DNA of 64,000 bases from Zanthoxylum bungeanum (Eukaryota; Streptophyta; Magnoliopsida; Sapindales; Rutaceae), in assembly GCA_019454045.1 (NCBI GenBank), contig SKCR01001877.1, forward strand, positions 95,663 to 159,662, in the 5' to 3' direction. Position numbers and translations under genes: made by a program. The notes under the pieces were generated by a model. That model did no database searches and was not told where the DNA came from. It worked only from the letters and a program-made list of their open reading frames with translations. Positions within the stretch are counted from its first letter, which is position 1, and every line of letters starts with the position of its first letter. Positions 20,251 through 31,690 of the stretch are shown piece by piece.

Positions 20251-22950
20251 TATTTCGACATTCTAGAAGGACAAGGCTCAGCCAAAGGCTTCCGGAGTGT
20301 GAAAAGAGCAAAGGCAAAATCATTATAATCTTCTAGGAAGACAAAGGACATATCCCAAAATGTCTGCCTAAATTGTGACAAACGGGATCGCGGAAGCGTG
20401 ACTGCCGTATGGACAAGGCAGACATGAAGGAATTGAAGAACGGGCAAGGCTCTGACTTCAAATTTGTTTGTTATAAACATGTTCACGGCTAGTATTAAAA
20501 TTGGATTTTAGATACTAGATATGGTACATAAATATGTATTGGTGTGCAGAATCTGCTATGAGCAGGATACTGACTTCAGTTGAGATTTATCTGCGAATCA
20601 GAAATGGGACGAAAGTCGCTGTTTTAACCGTAGATACCTAAGTTTAGGAACAACCCTTCGGGTGTGTACTTAAATTAGGAAACTGTTACAATTTAACTAG
20701 TTTGACTAGAAACACTATCTCTATATCAGTGTTGAACCCGTTGTGGGTATACCTTTATATTCTAGAACACTAAAGTGTTTTATTTTATAAAGATGATATT
20801 GAGATAAACACATTAGATGTGAATAACAATATTTATATTTTGAATATAAATAAATCTCAAACATATAACATGACAAAAAAATAGCTCAAACTGAATAAAT
20901 CAGTTGAAACTTATAAGTGGCATTGTTGTCTAGGACACAATTAAAAAAGACTCGTATATCCACACTTTTGAAGAGTGGATAATAGGACGGATTTGATTCT
21001 ATTCAAATAATGTATATGAATCTAGTTTATTGGGTAAAATGCCTAAACACATTTACTTGGTAAAAGTGCGAGTGCCACCGATCTGTTAGCCCTTGTTCGT
21101 AGTGACGTAAGTGGGCCCATGTCTAGCTAGGCTAGAGGTGGATATGAATGTTTCGTGATCTTTACGGATGTGGCATCGCGTTATGGTTATGTGTTTCCTT
21201 TGAAACATAAATCGGAAACTTTTAGAGTTTCGACACGAAGTATAAAACAGATCGGTAAAAGTATTAAACCATCACGGTTAGACCATGATGAAAATACTTA
21301 AGCAATAAGTTTCTCAAATACTTGAAAGAGTATAGTATTCTTTCAATGAGGACTCCTCCCGGAACACGTCAATTTGACGGTGTGTCTGAACGGAGAAACC
21401 GAATTTTGTTGGACATGATAAGGTTAATCATGAGTCGCTCTGAGATATCATTTCCTATTAAGGATACGCGTTAGACAGTGCAAAACTTATTTTGAATAAG
21501 ATTCCATAATAATCTGTTTGACAGATTTCATATTAGATATGAACAGGAAAGAAACTAGGTTTTCTCATTCCTGTAGATTTGGGAATGCTAGGCATATGTT
21601 TGGATGATTCCAAACTAGAACCCAAATCAGATAAGTGCCTAATTGTAGGTTATCCTATGGATACCAAAGTATAGTACTTATACAACTCACATGAGAACAA
21701 TGTAATTGTTGCTCGCCATGCGGTTTCCTAAGAGGAATACCTATATGCAGTGGTAAGTGGGAGGAAAGTAAGACTCGATGAAAATCGGAGTAATACTGTT
21801 CCAGACACCGATTCCTTAATGGAATACAAATAGTTTATCAAAGATGAAACTATACCAGAAATCTTCGAATACACAAGAACCACGTAAGACGGAGAGAGTC
21901 AGAAAACAACCTAGGGTATGGGTTTCTGATCTTACCTCGTAAAGATGTCAATCTTATTGAGGAATATGTACTGACTACGTATGAGGAAGTGATACAAGGT
22001 ATCGACTCCCTATTATAGCAAAGTGCCATGATGTCCAAAATGGATTCCATGTATACCAACTAAGTTTGGATACTAGTTGAAGTACCGCAAGGCATTGTGC
22101 CTATTGGTACTATATAAGTCTTCAAGGAAGACATACATGGAAGGCAACATACCAACGTACTAAGCTAGGCTTGTAGGGAAAAGGTATCGTTATCAATATT
22201 GTGTCGATTACGACGAAACCTTTTACCATTGCCATTGTTAAATCCATTTGGATAATGTTTGCTGATGCTCCATGTTTCATTTATGAAATATGTCATCTGA
22301 ACCTCAAAATCGATTTCCTTAAATGGAAACCTAATAGGAGGATGTTTACATCATCCTGACGACTTTATCGTACAGTAACAAGCAAACTAGGTTTGTAAGT
22401 TAATTTGATCCTTGAATAGATTGAAGCAAACATTACGTTCTTGGAACTATCGTTTTTATGTAATCATAATAGTGTATGATTTAATTCAAAATGAAAAATG
22501 ATTCTTGTATATATATAAGGAGGTTAGTGGGAGCGCACTGACAATGAATGTCCTGAATAATGATGATATATCATTTCTTGGAAATGATATTCCCATAATA
22601 TAATCAGTGAAAGCTTGGCTTTCATGAAAATTCTCCGTAGAATTCTTGGGGAAAAACAACCTTTATTTAGGGAATAAAGATCTACTGGGATAGATTTAAA
22701 GTTTTTGACACTCTCCGAGAACTCGTAAATTGAAATAATGTACGCGACCTGGTGTCTCATACGCTTTGAGCATATGAGTCACAATCGGGCCAATCCAAGT
22801 GATAGTCAATGGATTGATGTTAAGAACATCCTTTAGTGTCTTAGATGAACTAAGGTTGCTGCCTTAAACTATGGAGAAGAAGAACTTAAAGTGACTGGGA
22901 TCACTATTGCAAGTTTCCAAACCGATAAAAATGACTATAAGTCGCAATAA
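20250..22950 (+). pseudogene. Gag-end and pol remnants of element B
   Basis: In order: zinc-knuckle remnant at 20260-20460; pre-integrase LWHC..GH-like reading near 20915; integrase core start near 21085-21200 with the same TAG stop as in A after the GPMSS reading. Next come the segment before RT at 21880-22070, an RT start with the VPQGIVPIGT-like reading near 22080, and a GKVSLSILC-type broken YKARLVAKG stretch near 22170. The RT active-site region is near 22545-22610, where VLNNDDI is readable: the two aspartates of YxDD survive and the tyrosine is lost. RNase H follows after the solo-LTR insertion. Not functional. Confidence 0.72.
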
Positions 22951-22967
22951 CGGTACTATATTTTTGA

Positions 22968-22972
22968 ATAAC
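22968..22972. other. Target site duplication ATAAC (left)
   Basis: ATAAC is repeated at 25280-25284. The empty site is preserved in element D at about 46527, where GAATAACGGTACAG is uninterrupted. Confidence 0.88.
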
Positions 22973-23274
22973 TAATGAGTGGTATTTATATCACTATTTC
23001 CCACTCATTTAATCTAATATTTTGTATAGTTTCTTGAGTTTTGTGAATATTTTGATGTGTTTTGTGTTATTTTGTAGATAAATAAAGTTTCAGGACATTC
23101 TGGAGGTGATTTGGAGTAAAACAGTGAAAATTGGCGAAAAAAGGCATTTTGGTAATTTCCAGCGTCGCGCCGCCCAGACCTTCCGCGTCGCGACGCCCAG
23201 CATGCGCCGAATCTGCTAAAGTGCGCCGGGTCAACATGTCAGAATTTGAGAAGTTTGACTTTGCTAAAATGCAC

Positions 23275-23610
23275 CGTGCCACGTGTCACCATCACATCCA
23301 ATCTGCTAACGTGCGCCGTGACACGTGTCAACATCATATGCTGCCGACACTCAGACTTGACACGTGTCGCCTCGTCATCAGCCACGTCAGCGGGTCAACT
23401 AAGTCAACTTGCCACGTCAGCATCCGCCAATCACAGCGTGACACGTGTCGCCACGTGTCGCAATCCTATTGTGCCGACAATTGCAACACACGCCTTCGCC
23501 ACGTCATCGCCACGTCATCAATGACGTCATCACAATAATTGAGTCTTAGCCGCCTTGCCACGTGTCGCGTGAACAGTCAGCCGCCATGCCACGTGTCGCC
23601 TTCTCAGCGT
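23275..23610. promoter_or_regulatory. ABRE/G-box cluster in U3 of the S-family LTR
   Basis: Seven ACGTGTC cores in CCACGTGTC or ACACGTGTC context occur within about 330 bp, together with several CCACGTCA motifs. CACGTGTC is the core bound by plant bZIP (ABF/GBF) factors. It lies 70-400 bp upstream of the TATA box, as a promoter element would. The regulatory role is inferred. Confidence 0.5.
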
Positions 23611-23675
23611 GCCACGTCTTACTATTCCAGTGTCGCGACGCAGACCTGGCGTCGCGACGCTGAAGGCAAAATTTT

Positions 23676-23684
23676 CTATAAATA
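23676..23684 (+). promoter_or_regulatory. TATA box of S-family solo LTR (copy 2)
   Basis: CTATAAATA, followed about 30 bp downstream by a CT-rich TTCTTCTCTCTCTC stretch typical of plant LTR transcription starts. Confidence 0.6.
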
Positions 23685-23969
23685 TTGCGCGAATTTTCAT
23701 TTTTAAGTGTTCTTCTCTCTCTCTAAATTCCGTGTAAAGAGAGTTTCTCTCTCTAAAAATAATTTTAGTTTTTAATTTTTTACTTTTGTAATTTAATTTT
23801 AATTACTTTTTGTAATAATAATAGTTTACTTTCTTTATTTTTTACAGTTTTACTATTTACCATGATGAGGTAATTTCCCCAGCTAAGGTGAAAGGTAATT
23901 CTTTTACTGTTGTTATTTAGATTAATCTCCCTTAAAAATAATATATTTACTAATTAAAATACTGATTAA

Positions 23970-24365
23970 TAAGGATACCGCCAGATTGGTCGGTTTGGAA
24001 ATTTATTTAATCTGGTTTAAACCTGACTTAATCAAGAAACCGCTATATTGGTCGGTTGGTATATTTATTTTCTGTTGGTTTGAACCTGATTAATCAAGGA
24101 TACCGCCAGATTGGTCGGTTGATAAATTTATTTTATCTAGTTTAAACCTGACTTAATCAAGGAAACCGCTATATTGGTCAGTTGGTATATTTATTTTCTG
24201 TTGGTTTGAACCTGATTAATCAAGAATACCGCCAGATTGGTCGGTTGATTAATTTATTTTGGTACCGCCTTTATGGCTGGATTATGGACAAATATTACCG
24301 CCTATATGGCTGGTTGGACTCAAATTGACTTAATCAGGATACCGCCAGATTGGTCGGTTGATTAA
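23970..24365 (+). repeat. U5 minisatellite of the S-family LTR (copy 2)
   Basis: About eight imperfect units built on ACCGCCAGATTGGTCGG or ACCGCTATATTGGTCGG and ACCGCCTTTATGGCTGG, each with an AT-rich spacer that includes 'cctgacttaatcaa'. There are more units than in the copies at 35960 and 39170. Confidence 0.8.
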
Positions 24366-25284
24366 ATAATATCACAAGTTTATATATTATTTTATTGGGA
24401 GATATCTAAATTAGTAATAGTAAAAGTAATTCCTTTTACCTTAGCATTTCATTTTTATTGTATTTTTACTTTTCAGTATTTATTTTACCGCAATTACTTT
24501 TCAGCATTTTATGTCTTTTATTTTCAAGTTTTTACCAGCCCTAGCTATGTGTAATAACTAATTTAGTATCTAGGGTTGTGATGAAATTCAATGTCACGGG
24601 TTTATAAGGGTTAGATTATAATTTGGGTAATATAAAGATTTATTTATTGAGTCTTAATATTAATACTCTTTAATTAACTGGCCATTAATTAAATTGGTTA
24701 GGTAAACTTAAAATGAACTAGACATAGGGATTTTAAGTTTAAGACCTTAGATTCAATAGCCCACGATCTTCCTTAAGGATAGATAACCCTTTCAATAGAT
24801 TTCCTTACAGGATAGGAATATACCTGTCGGGCGGGGGTAGTCATAATTGGAACTTAATCGTAATGAATCTAGGTAATTTGGTTGACATAGACATATGGTT
24901 CAATTGGATTATACTAGGTATTTGTAATTGACCATCGGAAGATGCTTTTACATACATGAGTGTTCCAGGTTAATAAATCAATAAATTACCCAATTATAAT
25001 ATAACTACTTTATTTTTAATTAATATTGGAATAAATCACAACCCTAGATAGCTTTTAATATTGAATTTTCTTAAAATCTACCTTCAAACAATTTTATTTT
25101 ATTGTCTTTAATTTAGAATCGTCGCTATTTCAAATCAATTAAACAACCTGTTAGATACTAGTAATCATTTAACCTCATAAATTAATAACTTAGGTATTAA
25201 GTCCTCGTGGGATCGATACTTTTTATACTACTTGAACGATACGTACGCTTGCGTTATACGTGTGTGTTTACGCCGGTCAATAAC

Positions 25285-25671
25285 GGAACAGTGAGCTAGA
25301 AATCTTCCAAGCAAGATACTGTTACCGAATAAACAACAAAAGTGGAATATTGCTGCAGCTGAGGCAGCAATAGAAGCCATTTAGATCGATAATAATCCTA
25401 ATCAGAATAGGAGTAGTTCTGTTAGCAGCTGAGCTAGGCTACAACACAGGCTAAAGAATTAATGGTCTCATCAACGATCCAGATATATACTTCGATATTC
25501 ATCTAATTCTTTCGGATCATACATAGTGGTGATGTGAAGATCGAATAAATCGCATCAGATGATAATCATGTAAATCCGCAGACGAAGCCTTTTCTCAACA
25601 AAAGTTTGAGCGAACCGTACATAGTTCGGGAGTAGGACACTTGAGTGCTGGCTATAGGGCAAGTGGGAGAT
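25285..25671 (+). pseudogene. RNase H remnant and polypurine tract of element B
   Basis: Resumes the B interior after the solo LTR: a readable AAEAAIEAI-like string (the STTEAEYIAAAEA region of RNase H) near 25355, then the HLI..DHT..GDV and DDNHV.NPQTKPF-like tail near 25500-25590. CAAGTGGGAGAT at 25660-25671 is the polypurine tract. Confidence 0.7.
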
Positions 25672-27707
25672 TGTTGGACAGTTATGACCAATAGCGTCAC
25701 TATTTGTACAGATCATGGTGTTGTTGTACAAATTAACTATGTGACAAAGGAAATTGCTCTTTTATCAATTGTGATTAGATCACCAAGATGTATAAATGAT
25801 ATAAGGTCCATATGATTAGTTACGGATTGAGATGATATGAGACAGTATCAATCCACGAAGGTTTAATCATTAAATATCCCTAGTCAGAGTATTATCGAGA
25901 TTGGACATCGATAATGCGAAAAAGACTAGTATTACACTTGTGTGCGTTGTGAGGGCATAACGACATAGTTCTCATATATTTGGGTATAGGATACTCATGC
26001 AAGTGTAATATGAGGTTGTGTTTACCGATGGTACGGAAACAGCTTTGCTCTGGATAGACCCCTCAGAATTCCATTTGTAGTATGACTATGTGTATATGGA
26101 AGTCTGTATCAGGGTAGGTGTATTTGGTTTTAACTTGAGACTTGCACCGCTAATACTTGCGACAATCAATATACTTTGGTTTTGGTCGTCCAGGGCTTTA
26201 ACTGGTTATGTGTACGCCTCTTCTGGGTATATTGAGAATCGTAGTGTATTGGGTGTGATGTCAAGACGGAAGTATCACTCCAGTCATAGTGGAGATGATG
26301 ATCATGTAGGATACGGAACTGGTTCTCTAATGTACTACGGTCATCGGGATAAAATGACTAGGTCATGTTTATCCGATTATAGAGACTAGTTACCAGAGTT
26401 CTGATATTTTCTTCGTACAGGGCAGACACAATTCCAGCCCCAGGCCTAGCATGTGACATTCGATACTGGATCGCAATACGCAATACTATGTATACTACGC
26501 CTGATATAGATCACATATTCCAGTAAGAATATTTCTGGAGAATTGGGTAGGCACGGTGCTTTGCTAGAAGCCAACCATGTCTTGTAAATCTGTAAAAACA
26601 TAGTACTAGGTACCTACGTGTTTGGATAGTCCGACGACCGGATTTACTGCCAACATATCTGGGGATCTCATTGGTGGCTTCCCGAAGATTCACCGATGAC
26701 ATATGACTCACACTTTATTAATCTGGGATTAATTAGATGAGAGAGAACATTAATCTGGGATTAATTACGGAGATATTTTATCTGGGATAAAATATTAATT
26801 AAAGAGAGAGAACGATTAATTTGGAATTAATCGATAAAATAATATATTCGATATATTATATGAAATTGGATTTCGACGCGAAATTAAAATTAGATTTTAA
26901 TTCGGACCAACGTGTTAATTTAGAATTAATTCGTTAGCGATGTGAATAGTAATTTTGCTGGGCATAATTATTTAATTACATCGCAACGGAAAATTTGTTA
27001 ATTCAGAATTAGCGAACCCGAGCCCGGGAGTGTTTATGGGTGCACTCGCATTTCGAATTCAAGTGCGGCCCACAAGTCACATCAAGCGTCAAATCATTAG
27101 TCACATCAAGCGTCAAATCACTTGTCACTTTGAGTGATGTGATGTCTAGTCACTTTTGATGTGAATAGTGATGGGAGTGGTTGTTGGCTTTAAAGCCTTT
27201 GACTTTTGGAAATTTGGAAATGGTTTTTGGTATTTGATTTTTGGAAAATCAAAAATAATATACACTTAACACAATTTTCATCTCTCTCTCTACACATCTC
27301 ACGGTTTTGGAAACCCATTTTCCCTCCTCCCTCTCTCGGCTTTGAGGCAAAAATTCTTCTTTCTCTTTTTCTTGGCATGGCCGAGATTTACAACGATGAA
27401 GATGGTGATTTTTATGGCAAAAATCACCAAGATCTAGCACTCAAAAGAGGACATACAAAGGTGATAGGGAATCTTCATCATGAGCATGGAATTACCAAAC
27501 AAAGCTTGGGGCACACTTGGAGGTGATGACCAAATTTTTGGAGCTCAATTTTGAAGAATGCCGAGAGCACCTAGGAGCCAAAGCTTGAAGTTTTGTTGTT
27601 CCTCGCATCGCTAAACCGTTCAATGTAAGTATTCCGTAACTTCTTTGAGTATTCGCACATGAGTTTCTTTTCTTGATTTTATCCCGGGACCTTAGAGAAA
27701 CCCAACA
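25672..27707 (+). repeat. 3' LTR of element B (2,036 bp)
   Basis: TGTTGGACAG...CCCAACA, closely matching 15579-17619 with scattered differences and small indels. The right neighbour CTTTC is the likely target duplication. Confidence 0.92.
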
Positions 27708-27891
27708 CTTTCGACTATATAATTTAATTTAATTATTAAATTCTCAAATTTTGTTTAGGGATTATGAAATTCAGTAAAGTTGTGGAAGGGCATCTTTAGA
27801 TAAAAAATATATGATCCGTTAGATGTTGTATGATATTGATGAAATTACTTTATCTGTTAATCCTTTGTTTTTTCTTTTGTTAAGTATTGTG

Positions 27892-28370
27892 ATGGATACC
27901 ATTTCCTCTAATCCTTTTTCACGCGTCCTTGTCGCAAATAAACTAGCTGGCCCTGTAAACTTTTCTCAATGGGAATTAGATCTTAAGATTGTCTTAAGGT
28001 TAGGGAAGCTGGAATACATACTGGATAGTCCAGTACCTACATATATTATCCAGTACCTACAGATATTGCTCTGGAGTTAACCTCTAATGAGATGGAGACT
28101 CTTTAGAAATAGAGGGATGATGACCTGAGAGTCAGGTCACTCATTCTTTATTCTATGTCTCCTGATCTGAAGAGGCAATATTTGGATATGTCTGACTCGT
28201 TAAACATTATTACTCAATTTAGGGAGTTATTCTTAAACCACGAGCAAGTGAAAGAAGAATGCCGCCCAGGACAAGTGCCACCAATGTGGCAAGATTGGCC
28301 AATGTAGAAGGAACTACCAGACTACATTACTTCCTTTAGACGGGAGAGGGCTACAACATCAGGTATGCTA
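27892..28370 (+). pseudogene. Gag remnant of element C
   Basis: ATG at 27892 opens MDTISSNPFSRVLVANKLAG, then FSQWELDLKIVLRLGKLEYI and LDSPVPT. This is the characteristic N-terminus of copia gag (LxNxKLxGxNFxxWxxNLxIVLxxxKLxYVL). It stays open to 28080. Beyond that the reading SLILYSMSPDLKRQYLDM, with FRELFLNHEQVKEE in another frame, matches the UBN2-type gag core, so there is at least one frameshift. The CCHC knuckle is not found; the gag end is deleted before the protease segment. Confidence 0.75.
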
Positions 28371-28399
28371 TTTTCCTTGTTATTGATATCTCTTTATCT

Positions 28400-28680
28400 T
28401 GTGAAGCCATTAGTTCTAGATGAGTCTTAGATTCTGCTTATCCTGCACATATCTGCAATTCGTTGTAGGGGCTGAAGGTCAGTAGGATGCTAAATCCTGG
28501 GGAGATATAGTTGCGATTTAGGAATGGAGATTCTCTAGCTACAACAGCTGTTGGTGAATACGAGATTCGATTATCCCGTGGCAGCATTATTTTGACAGAC
28601 TGTATTTTTATGCTCGGTTGTGTGGAAAATATTATCTCATTGTTTGTATTATATACAAAATGATATCATGTACTTATTAA
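28400..28680 (+). pseudogene. Protease remnant of element C
   Basis: Readable pieces in changing frames: a VLD(E/S)..-like start, then GLKVSRMLNPGEI, RFRNGDSLATTAVGEYEIRL and NIISLFVL. They match the copia aspartic protease and linker (LDSGCxxHICxxLQGLxxSRxLxxGEIxLRVGNG..VAAxAVGxYxLxL..NIISVSxL). The catalytic Asp-Ser/Thr-Gly triad itself is not intact. Confidence 0.5.
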
Positions 28681-28849
28681 GAACTGTTATATATATATAT
28701 ATATGAATGATGTTTTGTTACATAAATGTTCAAATTCACATGGTCATATATTTTGCATGCTATTATAGATGTTTATGAAATAGGGAATAATAAACGTAGT
28801 AGATCTGATATAGCTAACATTGAATTATAGCATATATGGTTATGACATA

Positions 28850-29640
28850 TAGGTGTATGACGCCTAACCCAATTGGTTAAGAATAGTTTGATTGAGAATT
28901 TAACCATACAACCTTATCCAACTTGTGAATCTTGTATTTAGGGTAAAATGACTAAAGTCCCATTTCCGGGTGTTAGACATTGGGCCAATGAACAATTAGA
29001 ACTCATACATAGTGATGTATGTTGTCCTATAAGTCATAATGCTCACAATAGCTATTATTACTTCACGATATTCATTGATGGTATGTCACGGTATGGTTAT
29101 GTTTATTTGATGAAACATGAATTGGAAATCTTTGAAAAGTTTAAGAAATTCTGAAATGAAATTGAAAAAAAACCGGTAAATTCGTGAAATGCCTTCGATC
29201 GGATCTAGGTGATGAATATATGATTAATGATTTCATAGAATATAATAAAGAAACTAAGATTTTCACTCAATATACTCCTCCAAGTACTTCATATGAGTAT
29301 CTGAAAGGAGAAATCAGACTTTATTGGATATGGTCCAATCTATGTTGAGTTTTACAAATCTGTTTTACTTTTTATGGGACTATGCTCTTCTAACTGCTGC
29401 ACATTTACTTAATAGGGTTCCCTCTACAGTTTTCTATACTAATCCATATGAGATATAGGTTGGTATAAAACTGAACCTTAATTATGTTAGGGTTTGAGGT
29501 TGTAATGCATATGTCAAAGTGGCGCAGTAGGATAAACATTTTCCCAATGGGCAAAAGGTTAGGTTTTTTGGATATCCGTCGAATTTCAAAGGATATCAAT
29601 TCTATGATATTGAGTATTGAAATGTGTTCGTAGCTCGATT
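28850..29640 (+). pseudogene. Pre-integrase and integrase remnant of element C
   Basis: The frame ending ..PTCESCI, stop, GKMTKVPFPG..ANEQLELIHSDV is followed by YYYFTIFIDGMSRYGYVYLM and FEKFKKF (open 28948-29154). This is the CESCLxGKMTKxPF plus the integrase core start with aspartates in HSDV and FIDG. Downstream a second stretch resembles the LRSDLGGEY..F..Y part (about 29195-29260) and the MxRSMxSF..LP..FW..AL.TAAYLLNRVPS part (about 29330-29430). Several frameshifts and stops separate them. Confidence 0.8.
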
Positions 29641-31250
29641 CACCAGATTTCTTACGGAAGAATTATTGGCGGAAGGTGGTAATCATAGGAGGGTTGAGCT
29701 TGTTGAAATTCAACCTATAGAGGATAGACCGAAAGAGGAACCAGAAATTCAGGTAGGTACAGAACCTTCTACCTCCGCTCTCCATAGGTCTACTAGGATA
29801 TCAAGACCTCATGATCACTTGTATGTGATATAAGACAAGTGTTTCGATGCACTCCTTATGGAGGAGACTGATCTATGTACCTGCAGAGAAGAAATGTTAG
29901 ACATTGACTCCGCTAAGTGGGGGGAAGCTATGAAATCCGAATTAGACTACATGCATGAGAATCAAGTTTGGAACTTAGTTTCGCTTCCATAGGGAATTCT
30001 TCCCATTGGTTGTAAATGAGTTTACAAACAGAAGTGATGGCCTGATGGGAAGGTTGAAACCTTCAAGGCCTCACTGGTTACTGAAGGTTACACTCAGAGG
30101 TAATGTGTGGACTATGATGAAACCTTTTTCTCTAGTAGCGATGTTAAAGTCTATTAGAATTTTAATGTTATATCTACTAATGATTATGATATTTGGTAAA
30201 TAGATGTCAAAATTTGGGATGGCAACGGCCCGGGGTTTGATAAGCTCGGTCCGTGCCCGGCAAAAATAAATTAGGCCCAGGCCCGGGCTGTCACCTGGCC
30301 GGCCCGATTTTTTATTATAAAAAAATATAAATATAAGAAATTTATTATATAAATATATATATTTTATAAATAATAATATTTAATTATTTATTTTAAGGCC
30401 GGGCCGGGCCCGGCTTTTTTGGTAAAGCCCGGCCCAGGCCCTCATTTTGAGTCCCGGGCCGGGCGTTTTTACCATGTATAGTCAAAAACGTTTTTCTTAA
30501 TGGTCTTCTTAATGAAGAAATCTATATGGAATATTCATAGGATTTTATTTCTAGCCAAAATTCAGGCATGATATGCAAGCTTAAGAAGTCCATTTATTGT
30601 ATTAAATAAGCATCGTGGAATTGGAATCTTTATTTTGATGAGGTAATCAAATTTTCGAGTTTTCTCAAAAATAAATATGAACCTTGTATTTATAATAAGA
30701 TTAGTGGGAGCATGGTATTGTTCTTGGTGCTCTATATTGATGATATCTTGATCATTAAGAATGATCTTGGGATGATATAGAGCGTTAAAGCATATCTCTG
30801 TAAGAACTTCTCCATGAAAGGCCTAGGAGAGGCCTTCGATATACTTGGTATAAGACTCTATAGAGATAGAGAAAGAAGGCTGATTGGGCTATCCCAATCC
30901 TTGTATATAGATAAGATCGTAGATAGGTATAACTTTAGTAATTTTAAAATTGCTAACATACCTTTTCAATATGGCATTCATCTTTCGAAGAATATGTGTC
31001 CTCAAACGGAAGATGAAAAGACTAGAATTTATAGTCAATCATATGCATCATGTTTAGGAAGCATTATGTATGCCATATTGTGTACGAGGCCTGATATTAG
31101 TCATGCAGTAAGTGTTATTAGCAGATATCAGGCTAAACCAGGTAATGACCATTGGATAGTCATTAAACATATCATCAATTATTTTAAAGGTACTAAGGAT
31201 AAGTTTCTTATTTATGGGGGCAGTGATTTATAAATTATGTTGTATACAAA
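29600..31250 (+). pseudogene. Reverse transcriptase remnant of element C
   Basis: Begins with a linker (RRVELVEIQPIEDRPKEEPE..LHRSTRISRP), then the entry to RT: SAKWGEAMKSELDYMHENQV, followed by VWNLV in the same frame. It continues to IDVK / NVFLNGLLNEEIYME (split by a DNA transposon at 30213-30480), KISGSMVLFLVLYIDDILII with the catalytic YIDD intact, and the 139-residue open frame 30814-31233. That frame carries GEAFDILGIRLYRDRERRLI, LSQSLYIDKI, HLSKNMCP and CTRPDISHAVSVISRYQ, which are the thumb and connection motifs of copia RT. Stops at several places rule out function. Confidence 0.85.
30213..30480. mobile_element. Small GC-rich non-autonomous DNA transposon (hAT-like MITE)
   Basis: A 268-bp insert in the RT of C, flanked by the 7-bp direct repeat GTCAAAA (30206-30212 and 30481-30487). 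Removing the insert and one repeat restores the RT reading IDVKNVFLNG. The ends are rich in GGCCCGG/CCGGGCC and partly inverted relative to each other (GGCAACGGCCCGG versus an inverted AACGCCCGGCCCGG). The centre is an AT-rich TATAAATA stretch. A 7-8 bp duplication and this composition fit hAT MITEs; the superfamily is inferred. Confidence 0.65.
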
Positions 31251-31690
31251 TTCTGAATTTTAGTTGGATCTTGATGATACAAAGTCTACATCAGGTTTTT
31301 TATTTACTCTTAATAAAACCGTAGTCTGTTGGAGAAGTTCCAAAGGATCTAATTTTGATTCCACCACTGCATCGGAATATATTACGGCATCTGATGTTTC
31401 AAAAGAAGCTGTATGGATTAGAAAATTTATCACATAGTTCACAGTTGTCCCAAGCATCGAGGATTCGATCTTATTGTTATGTGATAATAGTGGTGTCCAT
31501 GCACAAGTAAAAGAACCGGGAGCGCATCAAAATTCGAAGCATATGGAATGAAAGTATCACATTATTCATAAGATCATTGCTCGAAGAGACGTTATCATAA
31601 GCAAGATACATGGAGAGGACAATGTAGCATACCCACATATGAAAGGCCTTACCTCTGAGAATATACGATAGACATGTGGAGGCGAATAGA
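31251..31690 (+). pseudogene. RNase H remnant of element C
   Basis: Readable as LDLDDTKSTSGFLFTLN, then VCWRSSKGSNFDSTTASEYI, SKEAVWIRKFI, VPSIEDSILLLCDNSGVHAQ, KEPGAHQNSKH and HKIIARRDVIISKI. These are the standard copia RNase H motifs (DDRKSTSG, STTEAEY, DNxxAxxxxxxPxxHxRxKHIxxxxHxIRE). Several are separated by stops or a frameshift after SKHME. The terminal ADPLTK motif is degraded (AYPHMKGL). Confidence 0.78.

Larger units (their letters stand above)
22973..25279 (+). repeat. Solo LTR (family S, subfamily 1) inserted in element B
   Basis: Starts TAATGAGTGG and ends CGCCGGTCA, with 5-bp duplications ATAAC on both sides. The pre-insertion sequence is visible in element D, so this is a clean insertion. 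Order along the LTR: U3 with a cluster of ACGTGTC motifs and GCGTCGCGACGC palindromes, TATA box at 23676, CT-rich start zone near 23712, then a minisatellite, then the conserved end block. It is about 170 bp longer than the copy at 34943, partly because the minisatellite has more units. No internal retroelement region is present. The first dinucleotide is TA rather than TG. Confidence 0.85.
15579..27707 (+). mobile_element. Ty1/copia LTR retrotransposon B, same family as A
   Basis: Full structure: 5' LTR 15579-17619, primer site 17621, long leader, pol remnants, polypurine tract, 3' LTR 25672-27707. A solo LTR (22973-25279) is inserted near the end of the interior. The flanks CTTCC / CTTTC are a probable 5-bp target duplication with one later change. 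The right flank continues directly into the gag start of element C, so B lies in the leader of C. All coding regions carry stops and frameshifts. Confidence 0.9.

Noticed and set aside
23131..23538. Open frames of 92-135 codons rich in Cys, His, Arg and Ser, recurring at 35101-35682 and 38463-38937
   Set aside because: They come from the GC-rich repeated CACGTGTC region of the solo-LTR U3. The frames shift between copies and match no protein family.
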